A stretch of DNA of 50,285 nt from Acidobacteriota bacterium (lineage in GTDB: Bacteria; Acidobacteriota; Terriglobia; Terriglobales; Acidobacteriaceae). A model generated the notes under the pieces. It was not told where the DNA came from and searched no databases. It saw only the letters and a list, made by a program, of their open reading frames with translations. Position 1 is the first letter of the stretch; each line of letters opens with the position of its first letter. Positions 1-9,500 of this stretch are shown piece after piece. The position numbers were made by a program, and so were the translations under genes. The stretch is taken from NCBI GenBank assembly GCA_028872955.1, contig JAGWNX010000019.1, positions 1 through 50,285 of the forward strand, in the 5' to 3' direction.

Positions 1-968
1 TGAGTGTCGAGGAGCTGAGCATCCCGCAGGTCAGCCGCATACTGCAGCAGATGGCGCGGCTGGAGTCCATGGAGCACGCACGCCGCGTGCAGTTGCTGGC
101 AGGACGCCGCATTGCGCTGCTCTTTTATGAGTCCAGCACCCGCACCCGCACCTCGTTTGAGCTGGCAGCCAAACAACTGGGCGCGACCACCACGCTGGTC
201 AGCGACAAATCCTCGTCCATTGAAAAGGGCGAGAGCCTGAAAGACACTGGCCTTACCCTGCGCGCGCTCGGTGCAGAGTGCATCATTCTGCGCCATGCGG
301 CCAGCGGTGCACCCAGCCTGCTGGCGCGGATGACCGGGCTGCCGGTGCTCAACGCGGGCGATGGTATGCATCAGCATCCCTCGCAGGCGTTGCTTGATCT
401 GCGCACCATGCTCACGCGCCTGGGTCGCAGTGCGGTGCATGTAACGGAGAGTTCGCTGAGCGGTGTCACGGTCGTCATTACCGGAGATATTCTGCACAGC
501 CGAGTTGCGCGCTCGAACGCCATGTTGCTGCCCCGCCTGGGTGCAAAGGTACTGCTGTGCGGACCGGAGCCCTTGCTGCCACAGGAGGCCCTGGGCTTGT
601 ACCCCGGCTGCGGACCGGCGATCGAGATCGTTCGTAGCCTGGACGAGGCGCTGGAGCGTGCCGCTACCAGCGAAGCTGCAGTTGCCATGATGCTGCGCAT
701 CCAGCGGGAGCGACTGGCTGGCCTGGAGCTTGACCTGGGGGAGTATGTGACACGCTATCAGCTCCATGCGGAGCGGCTTGAGCGCCGCGCACCCCACGCC
801 CTGGTGATGCATCCCGGACCCATGATTCGCGGCCTGGAGATTGCCTCCGAAATGGCCGATGGCCCAAGCTCTGCCATCGAGGATCAGGTGCGCCACGGCC
901 TGGCGATTCGCTCTGCCTTGCTGCTGCGGGCGCTTAGCACGACCGACTTTGAAAGTGTAACCGTATGA
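1..968 (+). CDS. pyrB: Aspartate carbamoyltransferase catalytic subunit, 5' partial
   Basis: Cytoplasmic enzyme joining carbamoyl phosphate and aspartate to N-carbamoylaspartate, the committed step of de novo pyrimidine synthesis. The frame is open through the left window edge (first full codon at base 3), so the N-terminus is missing and about 321 codons remain. Family motifs seen: the carbamoyl-phosphate loop STRTRTS, the loop SSSIEKGESLKDT, HPSQALLDLRT, GDILHSRVARSN and the aspartate-site loop HPGPMIRG. The last usually reads HPGPMNRG, so Ile replaces Asn here. The stop codon overlaps the pyrC start as ATGA, which points to translational coupling in a pyr operon whose upstream part lies outside the window. 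Confidence 0.96.
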   Translation, partial: SVEELSIPQVSRILQQMARLESMEHARRVQLLAGRRIALLFYESSTRTRTSFELAAKQLGATTTLVSDKSSSIEKGESLKDTGLTLRALGAECIILRHAASGAPSLLARMTGLPVLNAGDGMHQHPSQALLDLRTMLTRLGRSAVHVTESSLSGVTVVITGDILHSRVARSNAMLLPRLGAKVLLCGPEPLLPQEALGLYPGCGPAIEIVRSLDEALERAATSEAAVAMMLRIQRERLAGLELDLGEYVTRYQLHAERLERRAPHALVMHPGPMIRGLEIASEMADGPSSAIEDQVRHGLAIRSALLLRALSTTDFESVTV

Positions 969-2269
969 GTGACATTCTTATCGTCAACGGCCTGCTGGTC
1001 GACCCCGCCGCCGGGGTGGAGGCCCCGCGCGACCTGCTGCTGCGCAATGGCCGTGTAGCCGCCGTGGAGTTGCCGGGAGCCTTCCAGCATGTGGCCGCAG
1101 CCGAGACCATCGATGCCACCGGGCAGGTGGTAGCGCCGGGGCTGATCGACGTGCATGTACACCTGCGCGAGCCGGGCCAGACCTATAAGGAGACGATTGC
1201 TACCGGCACCGCAGCCGCGGCTGCGGGTGGCTTCACCACGGTCGTCGCCATGCCCAACACCGCGCCGGTCAATGATTCCGTGGCCTCGCTGGAGTGGATG
1301 CTGGACGCGACGCGTGGTTCGCTGGTGCACCTGCTGGCCATGCCTGCCGCAACGCTGGGCAGCATGGGTGCCAAGCTCACCGACTTCACTGCGCTGGCCC
1401 ACGCCGGTGCCGTGGGTTTCACCGATGACGGCAAGCCAGTGCTGGAGGACGAGGTGATGCGCGCCGCACTGCTGGCTGCGGGCCGGTTAGGTCTGGTCGT
1501 CTCGCAGCACGCTGAAGATACGCGACTGACCGGCGGCTGCAGCATGAACGCCGGTCCGGTGGCCTTTCGGCTGGGGCTGCGCGGCATGAGCGTCGAGGCC
1601 GAGGCGCGCATCGTGGAGCGCGACATTCGCCTGGTGCGGGAGATCGAACGCAGCGAGGGCGTGCGCGCCCGCCTGCATGTGCAGCACGTCAGCACAGCGC
1701 GCGCCGTGCAGGCCATTCGCGCGGCCAAGGCTGAGGGACTGCAGGTGACCTGCGAGGTGGCACCCCACCACTTCACGCTTACCGATGAGGCCGTCGGCGA
1801 CTACAACACGCATGCCAAGATGAATCCGCCGCTGCGCAACGAAGCCGACCGGCAGGCGGTGATTGCAGCCCTGCTGGACGGCACCGCCGACTGCATTGCC
1901 ACGGACCACGCTCCGCACGCGGCGCATGAGAAAGAGCAGGAGTTTGAGCGCGCGCCGAACGGCATTACGGGGCTGGAGACAGCACTGGGGCTCGCCCTGC
2001 ATGTGCTGGGGCGCGAGCATGGCATGCCCCTGCGGAGGATTCTGCAGTTGCTTGCAGCGGCTCCGGCTGCACTCATCCAGCAGCAGGGCCGCGGCACGCT
2101 GGCACCCGGCAGTCACGCCGATGTGGTTGTCTTTGACCCGGCAGAGCCATGGTGCTACGCCGCCGCAGAGACCCGCTCCCGAAGCAGAAATACCCCGTTT
2201 GACGGTGCGCCCATGCTGGGCCGCGTGCATGCCACGCTGTGCGCCGGCCGTGTTGTCTATCGCGGCTAA
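965..2269 (+). CDS. pyrC: Dihydroorotase
   Basis: Zinc amidohydrolase interconverting N-carbamoylaspartate and dihydroorotate, the third step of UMP synthesis. The 434-residue product has the type I dihydroorotase layout: metal motif DVHVHLREPG near residue 60, AMPNTAPVND, the asparagine/arginine-rich stretch around residue 195, HVQHVST, EVAPHHFTLTD and the late metal motif ATDHAPHAAHEK. The length is normal for the class. Its ATG overlaps the pyrB stop by four bases, so the two are very probably co-translated. No transcription terminator is evident directly downstream. Recognition by motif is firm. Confidence 0.96.
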   Translation: MSDILIVNGLLVDPAAGVEAPRDLLLRNGRVAAVELPGAFQHVAAAETIDATGQVVAPGLIDVHVHLREPGQTYKETIATGTAAAAAGGFTTVVAMPNTAPVNDSVASLEWMLDATRGSLVHLLAMPAATLGSMGAKLTDFTALAHAGAVGFTDDGKPVLEDEVMRAALLAAGRLGLVVSQHAEDTRLTGGCSMNAGPVAFRLGLRGMSVEAEARIVERDIRLVREIERSEGVRARLHVQHVSTARAVQAIRAAKAEGLQVTCEVAPHHFTLTDEAVGDYNTHAKMNPPLRNEADRQAVIAALLDGTADCIATDHAPHAAHEKEQEFERAPNGITGLETALGLALHVLGREHGMPLRRILQLLAAAPAALIQQQGRGTLAPGSHADVVVFDPAEPWCYAAAETRSRSRNTPFDGAPMLGRVHATLCAGRVVYRG

Positions 2270-2386
2270 AGAATCCCCCCTCGTACCTCGCTCGCTGCTC
2301 TGCTGAAGAGCCCGCATGCTATCGCTGCTGCGTACGTTGCGGCTGGCGCGTGCGTGCCTGGCTCATCTACCTGCCTCATCACACGC

Positions 2387-2402
2387 GGTCATACCAATTT
2401 CG
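2387..2402. promoter_or_regulatory. Operator-like site GGTCATACCAATTTCG, copy 1
   Basis: GGTCATACCAATTT matches 13 of 14 bases of the site at 2621, and its core GGTCNNACCAAT recurs at 46616-46630 on the other strand. The GGT-NNN-ACC core with an A/T flank resembles operators of GntR regulators of the FadR/PdhR type. The regulator is not in this window, so the assignment is inference. Confidence 0.4.
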
Positions 2403-2543
2403 CCTATGCAAGGGTCTCTTTACCAGTGAATATTCCTTCAGTGGCCAGCCGGCGGGGCGATTGCCGGTAGCGACTGCAGGTGTGCTTCACCACGCGTAAG
2501 TGCCTGTGCCTGCTTAGTGGGGCAGCAGTGGGTTGATTTCCTT

Positions 2544-2560
2544 AGAGAAAGACTTTCTCT
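2544..2560. promoter_or_regulatory. Perfect palindrome AGAGAAAG-A-CTTTCTCT
   Basis: Two 8-base arms separated by one base form a perfect inverted repeat about 110 bp upstream of the candidate -35 box of the TonB receptor gene. It is too short-looped to be a terminator and no T-tract follows, so a dimeric repressor or activator site is the simplest reading. The regulator is unknown. Confidence 0.35.
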
Positions 2561-2618
2561 CTGTAATCGATAAGACCAAGCAGGCGTCTTCGCAGGTGGA
2601 GCGGGAGGATGGCGGCGC

Positions 2619-2637
2619 TAGGTCAGACCAATTTTCG
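2619..2637. promoter_or_regulatory. Operator-like site GGTCAGACCAATTTTCG, copy 2
   Basis: Second copy of the motif at 2387, with core GGT-CAG-ACC followed by AATTTT. It lies about 36 bp upstream of the candidate -35 box at 2673, a position suited to an activator or an upstream repressor half-site. It looks like a GntR FadR-type operator by symmetry and spacing only. Confidence 0.45.
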
Positions 2638-2672
2638 TCTCGATTTGTCAATAGGGAAACTATTTTTTAATG

Positions 2673-2702
2673 TTGACACCGCGCTCTGCCGTTGCATAGA
2701 GT
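2673..2702 (+). promoter_or_regulatory. Sigma-70-like promoter of the TonB receptor gene
   Basis: A consensus -35 box TTGACA (2673-2678) is followed after 18 bases by TAGAGT (2697-2702), a four-of-six match to the -10 consensus. It is the only full TTGACA in the gap. It would start transcription near 2709. Confidence 0.45.
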
Positions 2703-2833
2703 GTCCGTCGTTCTCCAGCAGCCCTTTGTGTGCGTGGTGGACCTGTGGGGCGCGGGACAGCCTGCCTGCCCGCAGCGAGGTTGGATTGTCAGGAAAAAAC
2801 AGAACGATGTACGACGTTCAAGGAGGCAGTTGA

Positions 2834-5800
2834 ATGAGATCCGAATGGACAAAACAAGCCCTCCGCTATGTCTTGCTCTTGTTGGTGACGCTTGGGATCA
2901 CCAATCATGGGTTTGCGCAGGCGGGTGCTACTGGAACCATTCTCGGTACGGTCACGGACAGCTCGGGTGCCGTAATTCCAGGGGCAACGGTCACGATTCG
3001 AAACACACAGACGGGAATCAAGACGACGCAGACGACCAGTTCGGCTGGTGACTACACGGTGCCGTCACTTAACCCGGGCACCTATTCCGTTACGGTTCAG
3101 ATGGCGGGCTTTGAAAAGTCAGTAACGGATGCATTTACGCTGACGGTGGACCAGAAGGTTCGCGTGAACATCGCGTTGAAGCCTGGCGCGGTTACAGACA
3201 CGGTCTCAGTCTCCACACAAGGTCTTGCGTTGGACACGGACACCTCTGCAATCGGGCAGCTGGTGAGCCAGAAGCAGGTGGAGGCGCTTCCGTTGAATGG
3301 ACGCAACTTCATGCAGTTGCTCACGCTGGGCGCTGGTGCGGTTACGGTTGGTGGCGAGCAGGGTGTGATGCGCCAGGGAGTCGGCAACGCCATCAGCATC
3401 AACGGTGCGCGTCCGGAGTCCAACAACTACACGCTCGACGGTCTGATCAATACCGATACTGCATTGGTCACGCCTGCGGTCATCCTGTCGCAGGATGCGA
3501 TTCAGGAGTTCAAGGTGCAGAGCGGCACCTACTCGGCTGAGTTCGGCTTCAGCGCCAACCAGATCAACATCATCAGCAGAAGCGGTACGAACAGACTGCA
3601 TGGTGCTATCTTTGAGTTCAACCGCAACAACATCTTTGACGCCAAGCCCTTCGCCACTGCTCCTGACTACGACGCTGGCCTCGTAACGACGCTGCCAAAG
3701 TTGCGCCAGAATCAGTTCGGCTTTGTACTGGATGGCCCCGCGTTCATTCCTCACGTCTACGATGGCCGGAACAAGACCTTCTGGATGGCGAACTATGAGG
3801 GCTGGCGCATCATCAATGGCATTAATGAGAGGGTCGCAGTTCCGAACGCGAACGTGCTGTCGGGAGACTTCTCGGCAGAGCCACTGCCCGCGTACAGCAA
3901 TGTGCCTGGGTCACCCTGTCAGATCAATCTATCCCAAAACAAGAACTGCTTGCCTGTAGACCCGAACACCGGACAAGCATTCCCGGGCAACCAGATTCCC
4001 TCCAGCCGCGTCACCTCCAGGCTTGCGAACGCGGCACTCGCTGCCGGTTACTGGCCTGCGGCGAATACCGGTGCCGTCAACGTCCCGCAGGGCACGGTGA
4101 ACTTCATCAAGGCCATTGGTTTGCCGCTGACCACCAACCAGCAGACCTATCGTCTGGATCAGACACTGGGCAAGCTGGGCAACATCTTTGGCCGCTATAC
4201 CTACTCCACCTTCCAGAACAGCTCATTGAATACGGCGTCGCTCAGCTACGGCCTGCTGACGCAGTATGAGACGCAGAAGAACTGGGAGATCTCCCACACC
4301 ATCAACATTGGTGGCTCCAGCACCAACAACTTCCGGTTTGGCTATCTGGACGCGCAGGCTCCGCAGGGTGCCACCACGCCGCCCTCATCCTTCATCAGCT
4401 CGCTGGGGTTGAGCGGTGTCTTCACTAACTTTGCGGCGCTGCAGGCTTCGTATCCCAGCATTGCCATGAACCAGTACGCCACCACCGGTGGTCCGATCAA
4501 CGCCTACACGGGTTCGGAGCAGCCGGCGTGGGAGTATGCCGATACCTACACGAAGGTGCTTGGCCGCCAGACCCTGACGGCTGGCTTTGACTATCGCCGC
4601 TGGCGCCTCATCCGCAACCTGGATGACGACTTCCTGGGCGACTATACCTTCAACTCTTCAACGGTGAACAACAACGGAACGGGCTGCACGACTCCGACCG
4701 GTCTGTGCGGCACGGGTAACCCGATTGCAGACATGCTGCTGGGCTACTACAGCGGAGCAGCTGGCTATGTCCCGGGTCCGCTGAGCCCCACCACCCAGGC
4801 TGGCAATCCGCAGACCCATATCTTCAGCTACTTTGCGCCGTTCTTCCAGGACGACGTGAAGCTGACCAAGCGGTTGACCCTCAACGCTGGTCTGCGCTGG
4901 GACTACCGTGCTGCCGCGTATGAGGCCCAGAACCACTTCTTCTGGCTGGATAATCAGAACCCGCAGGGTGGCCTGTGCTATGCGGATCAAACGCTCACCT
5001 CCAATGGCGTTGCCAATGGTGTTGGCTACGATGGCGTAACCAAGATCCTGCGGTACTGCGGATCGAACGTTCCCCATCCCGGCGCAAAGACTCCGTTTGC
5101 TCCGCGTGCCGGCTTCGCCTATCGCCTGCCGGATGACAAGACCGTGGTTCGTGGTGGTTACGGCATCTTCTGGGACTCCTCAGAGGGCCGTGAGATCGAC
5201 GACTCGGGCGACATCTATCCGTACGCCATTCGCAACAGCCTGTCCCCGGCCAGCAATGCGTCTGCGCCCAAGCTGACCAATAACCTGTTCCCGAGCTTTG
5301 GTGCTCTGGGACCATTCCCTGTCTCCTCGCTCACCTTCGTTGCCGTGATCGAGTCGGATAATCCTCTGAATCCCTACGTGCAGCAGCTTTCGCTCTCTGT
5401 CGAGCGTGAGCTCGCAAAGAACACGACCCTGGAGGTCAACTTCATCGGCACCAAGGGCGTTCACCTGCTGGATCGTCGCGACATCGCTCAGCCGAACGCA
5501 ATTCCTGCAGCAAACCTCAACTACTGCCAGAACAATTCGCAGCAATCCAATCCAACGTTGTGGACCGCAAACTTCTGCGCTCCCAGCACGCGCCTACCGT
5601 ATCCGAACTTCCCTGGCATCTACATCAACAGCGACTGGCATGGCTACTCGAACTATCGCGGCCTGAACGTGAAGTTTGAGCACCGTACCGGCGACCTGGC
5701 CGTCACGGCTGTGTACACCTATGCCAGCAGCAAGGACAACAAGTCCGCCGCTGCCGGTGTCGGTGCAACGGGCTCGGGCTTCCAGGGCTTTATGGATAAC

Positions 5801-6424
5801 CATCATCCGCAGCTCGACTACGGCCCGTCAGACTTTGACGTGGATCACCGCTTTGTCACCAGCTACGTGTATGACCTGCCGATCGGCCGCGGTAAGAAGC
5901 TGCTTGGCAACGTTGGACGCGCAGCAGACGTGGTGGTAGGCGGCTGGCAGCTGACTGGAATTACGACCTTCCAGACCGGCTTCCCGTACAGCATCTCGGC
6001 CACAGACGTGAATGGCTTGCTGGGTACGTTCTTCCAGCGCGCCAACGCTGTCTCTGGTTGCAACCCGACCAGCGGTGTGACCGGCAAATTCCAGCGTTTG
6101 ACCAATACCTGCTTCACGCAGCCTAAGGCAGGTGTCTTCGGAAATACGGCTCGTAATTATCTGCGTCAGCCGGGCATCAACAACTTCGACATGGGCGTGC
6201 AGAAGAGCGTAACCATTACCGAGGGTGTGAAGTTCGGATTCCGCTTTGACACCTTCAACACGTTCAACCATCATCAGTACGTCGTCGCGACCGGCGGATT
6301 GGCCACGGGCGGATCTGGTGGTGGCTCGGCGATCGACAATGGTTTGAGTGATAAGTACTTCGGTCTGATCACGAACTCCTCGCCCGGTCGCATCATTCAA
6401 CTTAGCGGCAAGCTTTCGTTCTAG
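2834..6424 (+). CDS. TonB-dependent receptor, Oar-like, with N-terminal carboxypeptidase-regulatory-like domain
   Basis: Outer-membrane receptor of 1,196 residues, probably for oligosaccharide or another large ligand driven by TonB. Residues 1-30 are a signal peptide (hydrophobic LLLLVTLGI, cleavage after FAQA). Residues about 33-115 form a carboxypeptidase-regulatory-like (CnaB-like) domain (GTVTDSSGAVIPGATVTI). A plug domain follows (LPLNGRNFMQLL, TYSAEFGFSANQINIISRSG), then a large beta-barrel ending in the aromatic signature GKLSF. This architecture is typical of the expanded acidobacterial receptor family. The start is set by AGGAGG seven bases upstream of the ATG. The gene has its own terminator at 6444-6480. 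Substrate is unknown; the neighbouring rhamnosidase suggests rhamnose-containing glycans. Confidence 0.92.
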   Translation: MRSEWTKQALRYVLLLLVTLGITNHGFAQAGATGTILGTVTDSSGAVIPGATVTIRNTQTGIKTTQTTSSAGDYTVPSLNPGTYSVTVQMAGFEKSVTDAFTLTVDQKVRVNIALKPGAVTDTVSVSTQGLALDTDTSAIGQLVSQKQVEALPLNGRNFMQLLTLGAGAVTVGGEQGVMRQGVGNAISINGARPESNNYTLDGLINTDTALVTPAVILSQDAIQEFKVQSGTYSAEFGFSANQINIISRSGTNRLHGAIFEFNRNNIFDAKPFATAPDYDAGLVTTLPKLRQNQFGFVLDGPAFIPHVYDGRNKTFWMANYEGWRIINGINERVAVPNANVLSGDFSAEPLPAYSNVPGSPCQINLSQNKNCLPVDPNTGQAFPGNQIPSSRVTSRLANAALAAGYWPAANTGAVNVPQGTVNFIKAIGLPLTTNQQTYRLDQTLGKLGNIFGRYTYSTFQNSSLNTASLSYGLLTQYETQKNWEISHTINIGGSSTNNFRFGYLDAQAPQGATTPPSSFISSLGLSGVFTNFAALQASYPSIAMNQYATTGGPINAYTGSEQPAWEYADTYTKVLGRQTLTAGFDYRRWRLIRNLDDDFLGDYTFNSSTVNNNGTGCTTPTGLCGTGNPIADMLLGYYSGAAGYVPGPLSPTTQAGNPQTHIFSYFAPFFQDDVKLTKRLTLNAGLRWDYRAAAYEAQNHFFWLDNQNPQGGLCYADQTLTSNGVANGVGYDGVTKILRYCGSNVPHPGAKTPFAPRAGFAYRLPDDKTVVRGGYGIFWDSSEGREIDDSGDIYPYAIRNSLSPASNASAPKLTNNLFPSFGALGPFPVSSLTFVAVIESDNPLNPYVQQLSLSVERELAKNTTLEVNFIGTKGVHLLDRRDIAQPNAIPAANLNYCQNNSQQSNPTLWTANFCAPSTRLPYPNFPGIYINSDWHGYSNYRGLNVKFEHRTGDLAVTAVYTYASSKDNKSAAAGVGATGSGFQGFMDNHHPQLDYGPSDFDVDHRFVTSYVYDLPIGRGKKLLGNVGRAADVVVGGWQLTGITTFQTGFPYSISATDVNGLLGTFFQRANAVSGCNPTSGVTGKFQRLTNTCFTQPKAGVFGNTARNYLRQPGINNFDMGVQKSVTITEGVKFGFRFDTFNTFNHHQYVVATGGLATGGSGGGSAIDNGLSDKYFGLITNSSPGRIIQLSGKLSF

Positions 6425-6443
6425 CTTTGCCACACTAACCGGA

Positions 6444-6480
6444 GAAGCCCATTGTGGAGACACGATGGGCTTCTTTTCTT
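6444..6480 (+). terminator. Rho-independent terminator after the TonB receptor
   Basis: A 13-bp stem (left arm 6444-6456, right arm 6461-6473, one G-U pair) is closed by a GAGA tetraloop and followed by TTTTCTT. It sits 20 bases after the receptor stop codon and separates the receptor transcript from the rhamnosidase gene. Confidence 0.9.
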
Positions 6481-6527
6481 GATCGATTGGATTCGCAGGT
6501 ACGCGAGAGCAGACACAGGGAGTGACG

Positions 6528-9500
6528 ATGAGGCAACGAGAGAAGGTTCTGAAAGCGGGTCGATATGCGGCGCTGGCAGCGATGCTATGCAGCCAGGGGA
6601 TGCCGGCACAGCAGGCCGCCACGGGACTGGAAAGCGGCTTCCAGACGCCGCCAGAGACCGCGCGTCCGCGGGTGTGGTGGCATTGGATGAACGGCAACAT
6701 CACCAAGGAAGGCATCAACGCCGACCTCGACTGGATGCATCGCGTAGGCATCGGGGGCTTCCAAAACTTTGACGCAGCGCTGGGTACGCCGCAGGTGGTG
6801 GAGAAGCGTCTGGTGTACATGACGCCGGAGTGGAAGGAAGCGTTTCTATTTGCCACGAAGAAGGCGGACTCGCTGGGGCTGGAGATGGCGATCGCAGGCT
6901 CGCCCGGCTGGAGCGAGAGCGGTGGCCCTTGGGTGCCACCCTCCCACGCCATGAAGAAGGTGGTTTGGGGAGTCACGCAACTGGAGGGTGGCAAGCCGTT
7001 CCATGGTGTGCTGAACGCGCCGCCGCAGGAGACCGGACCCTTTGGAAACCTGGCCCAGCAGGACCTGATGGGCGCAATGGGCGGAAGTAACGGTGTGCCG
7101 AAGGTGTCAAACTTCGGCAAGGACACGGTGGTGGTGGCTTACCGTGAGCCCGCTGCAGACGTGCCGGTCGCGGACTTGCACCCGACGGTGACAACCAACG
7201 CCGGACCGGTTGCCGATCCCTCCGTGCTTTGGGATAACGATCTGAATCACTCGCTCGACTTTCTGGCTGCGGAGCCGGGAGAGAACAGCTGGGTGCAATA
7301 TGACTTTGGCAAGCCGCAGACGATTCAATCTGCCGTGCTGGCGCTGGGTGGGCCTGCCAATCCGCTGGCCATGTTTATTGGAGAGACCAACCAGGGGCCG
7401 ATGTTGCAGAAGAGCGACGACGGTGTGAACTTCACGGATGTTGTGCGCTTCCCAACAGCCGGCTCCGTGCAGCACACCATGAGCTTTGCCCCGGTAACGG
7501 CGCGCTATCTCCGGGTTGTCTTTCATGAGCTTGCGCGCATGTCCATGAGTCAGGGCGATATCGATCTGACCGACTTTGGCGGCATGCCTGCGCCTAAGGG
7601 GCCCGCGATGCGCCACATCGCGGAGTTCGCCGTGTACGTCACGCCGCGCGTCAATCGCTTTGAGGAGAAGGCAGCCTTTGCCGCACTGCCAGACAACTAC
7701 GGCTTCGCCACGCCACCGGTTGCGTCTGACGCGGCCATTCCGACCACGGACGTCGTGGACCTGACCGGCAAGATGCAGGCCGATGGCACGCTCGACTGGA
7801 CTCCTCCGCCGGGGCGCTGGACGGTGCTTCGCATGGGCTACTCGCTGACGGGCATCACCAATCATCCTGCGACGCCGGAGGCCACTGGGCCTGAGGTGGA
7901 CAAGCTCGACGCAGCGGATGTGAAGGACTACTTCACGCAGTACCTCGACAAGTACAAGGACGCGACTGGCGGCATGATGGGCAAGCGCGGACTGCGGTAC
8001 GTCATCAACGACAGCTGGGAGGCGGGTACGCAGAACTGGACCGACTCCATGATTCCGGAGTTCAAGAAGCGGCGTGGCTATGACCCGCTGCCCTGGATGC
8101 CGGTGCTGGCCGGCCATGTGGTGGGCAGCGCAGCGCAGAGCGATCAGTTTCTGTGGGACTACCGCCGAACGATTGCAGAGCTGCTGGCCGAGAATCACTA
8201 CGGCGTGCTGAATGCGGAGCTGCATGCGCGCGGTATGGGCCAGTATGGCGAGTCGCATGAAGAGGGGCGTGCCACCATCGGCGATGGCATGGAGATGAAG
8301 CGGTACGACGATGTGCCCATGGCCGCCATGTGGACTCAGCGCCCGGGTGTGAACCGCGAGCAGTTCGGCTACGACGCGGATATCCGCGAGTCAGCCTCTG
8401 TGGCGCACATCTGGGGGCAGAATCTGGTGGCAGCGGAGTCGATGACGGCCTCCAGCAATCCGTGGGGATGGTGCCCGAACACCTTGAAGCCGACGGCGGA
8501 TAAAGAGCTGGCGGTTGGTCTCAATCGCTTCGTCATTCATACGTCGGTGCATCAGCCGCTGATGGGCAAGGCGCCGGGCCTGGCGCTGGGGCCGTTTGGC
8601 CAGTGGTTTAACCGCAATGAGACGTGGGCTGAGCAGGCCAAGCCCTGGATCAGCTACCTGGCCCGTAACTCCTACTTGCTGCAGCAGGGCCGGTTCGTCG
8701 CAGACATTGCGTACTTCTACGGCGAAGACAGCAACGTGACAGCGATCTTTGCCCGCAGCCTGCCGGAGGTGCCGACGGGCTACAACTATGACTTCGTCAA
8801 TTTTGACGCGCTGGCGCACAAACTCTCCGTCAAGGAGGGTGCTCTGGTGACGGAGAGCGGCATGCGCTATCGCGTGCTGGTGCTGGACCCCTACAGCACG
8901 CACATGTCGTTGCCGGTGCTGCGTCGCGTGCAGCAGCTGGTGGAGGCGGGTGCAACGGTGATTGGCAAGCGCCCGGCAGATACGCCGAGTCTGGCGGACG
9001 ATCAGGCCGAGTTTGCAAAGATTGCGGACGCGGTCTGGGGCTCCGATGGGCAGGACCGTAGCGTAGGTAAGGGGCGCGTGCTGCAGCAGGGCACGGTGGC
9101 CGAGGCACTGGCCAAGGCTGAGGTGCAGCCAGACTTCAGCTTCGCCAAGCCGCGGCCAGAGAGTGAAGTGCTCTTCGTGCATCGCCACACGCCGACGGCA
9201 GACCTGTACTACATCGACAATCGCAGCGACAAGCCGGAGTCAATCGACGCGAGCTTCCGGGTTACGGGGAAGGCGGCGGAGCTATGGCATGCGGATACGG
9301 GCAAGATCGAGCCGGCTTCGTACCGCATGGCCGATGGCCGCACCACGGTTCCGCTTCAGCTGGACGCCTGGGGCACCGTCTTTGTGGTGTTCCGTGCGCC
9401 GGCGAAGAGCACTTCGCGCACTCTGCCCGCGATGCAGCAGACCAAGGTGGCAGATGTCGATGGTGCCTGGGAGGTGAAGTTTGAGGCTGGCCGCGGCGCT

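Larger units (their letters stand above)
2270..2833. other. 564-bp intergenic regulatory region before the TonB receptor
   Basis: No convincing gene was found here; the short open frames have no recognisable product and no good ribosome-binding site. It holds two near-identical operator-like sites (2387-2402 and 2621-2637), a perfect 17-bp palindrome (2544-2560), a sigma-70-like promoter (2673-2702) and a strong Shine-Dalgarno AGGAGG at 2821-2826, seven bases before the receptor ATG. If the promoter is right, the receptor mRNA has a leader of roughly 125 nt. Confidence 0.6.

Noticed and set aside
5828..7126. Long minus-strand frame opposite the TonB receptor end and rhamnosidase start.
   Set aside because: Low-complexity shadow of GC-rich genes; it would read through the strong terminator at 6444-6480 and shows no domain.
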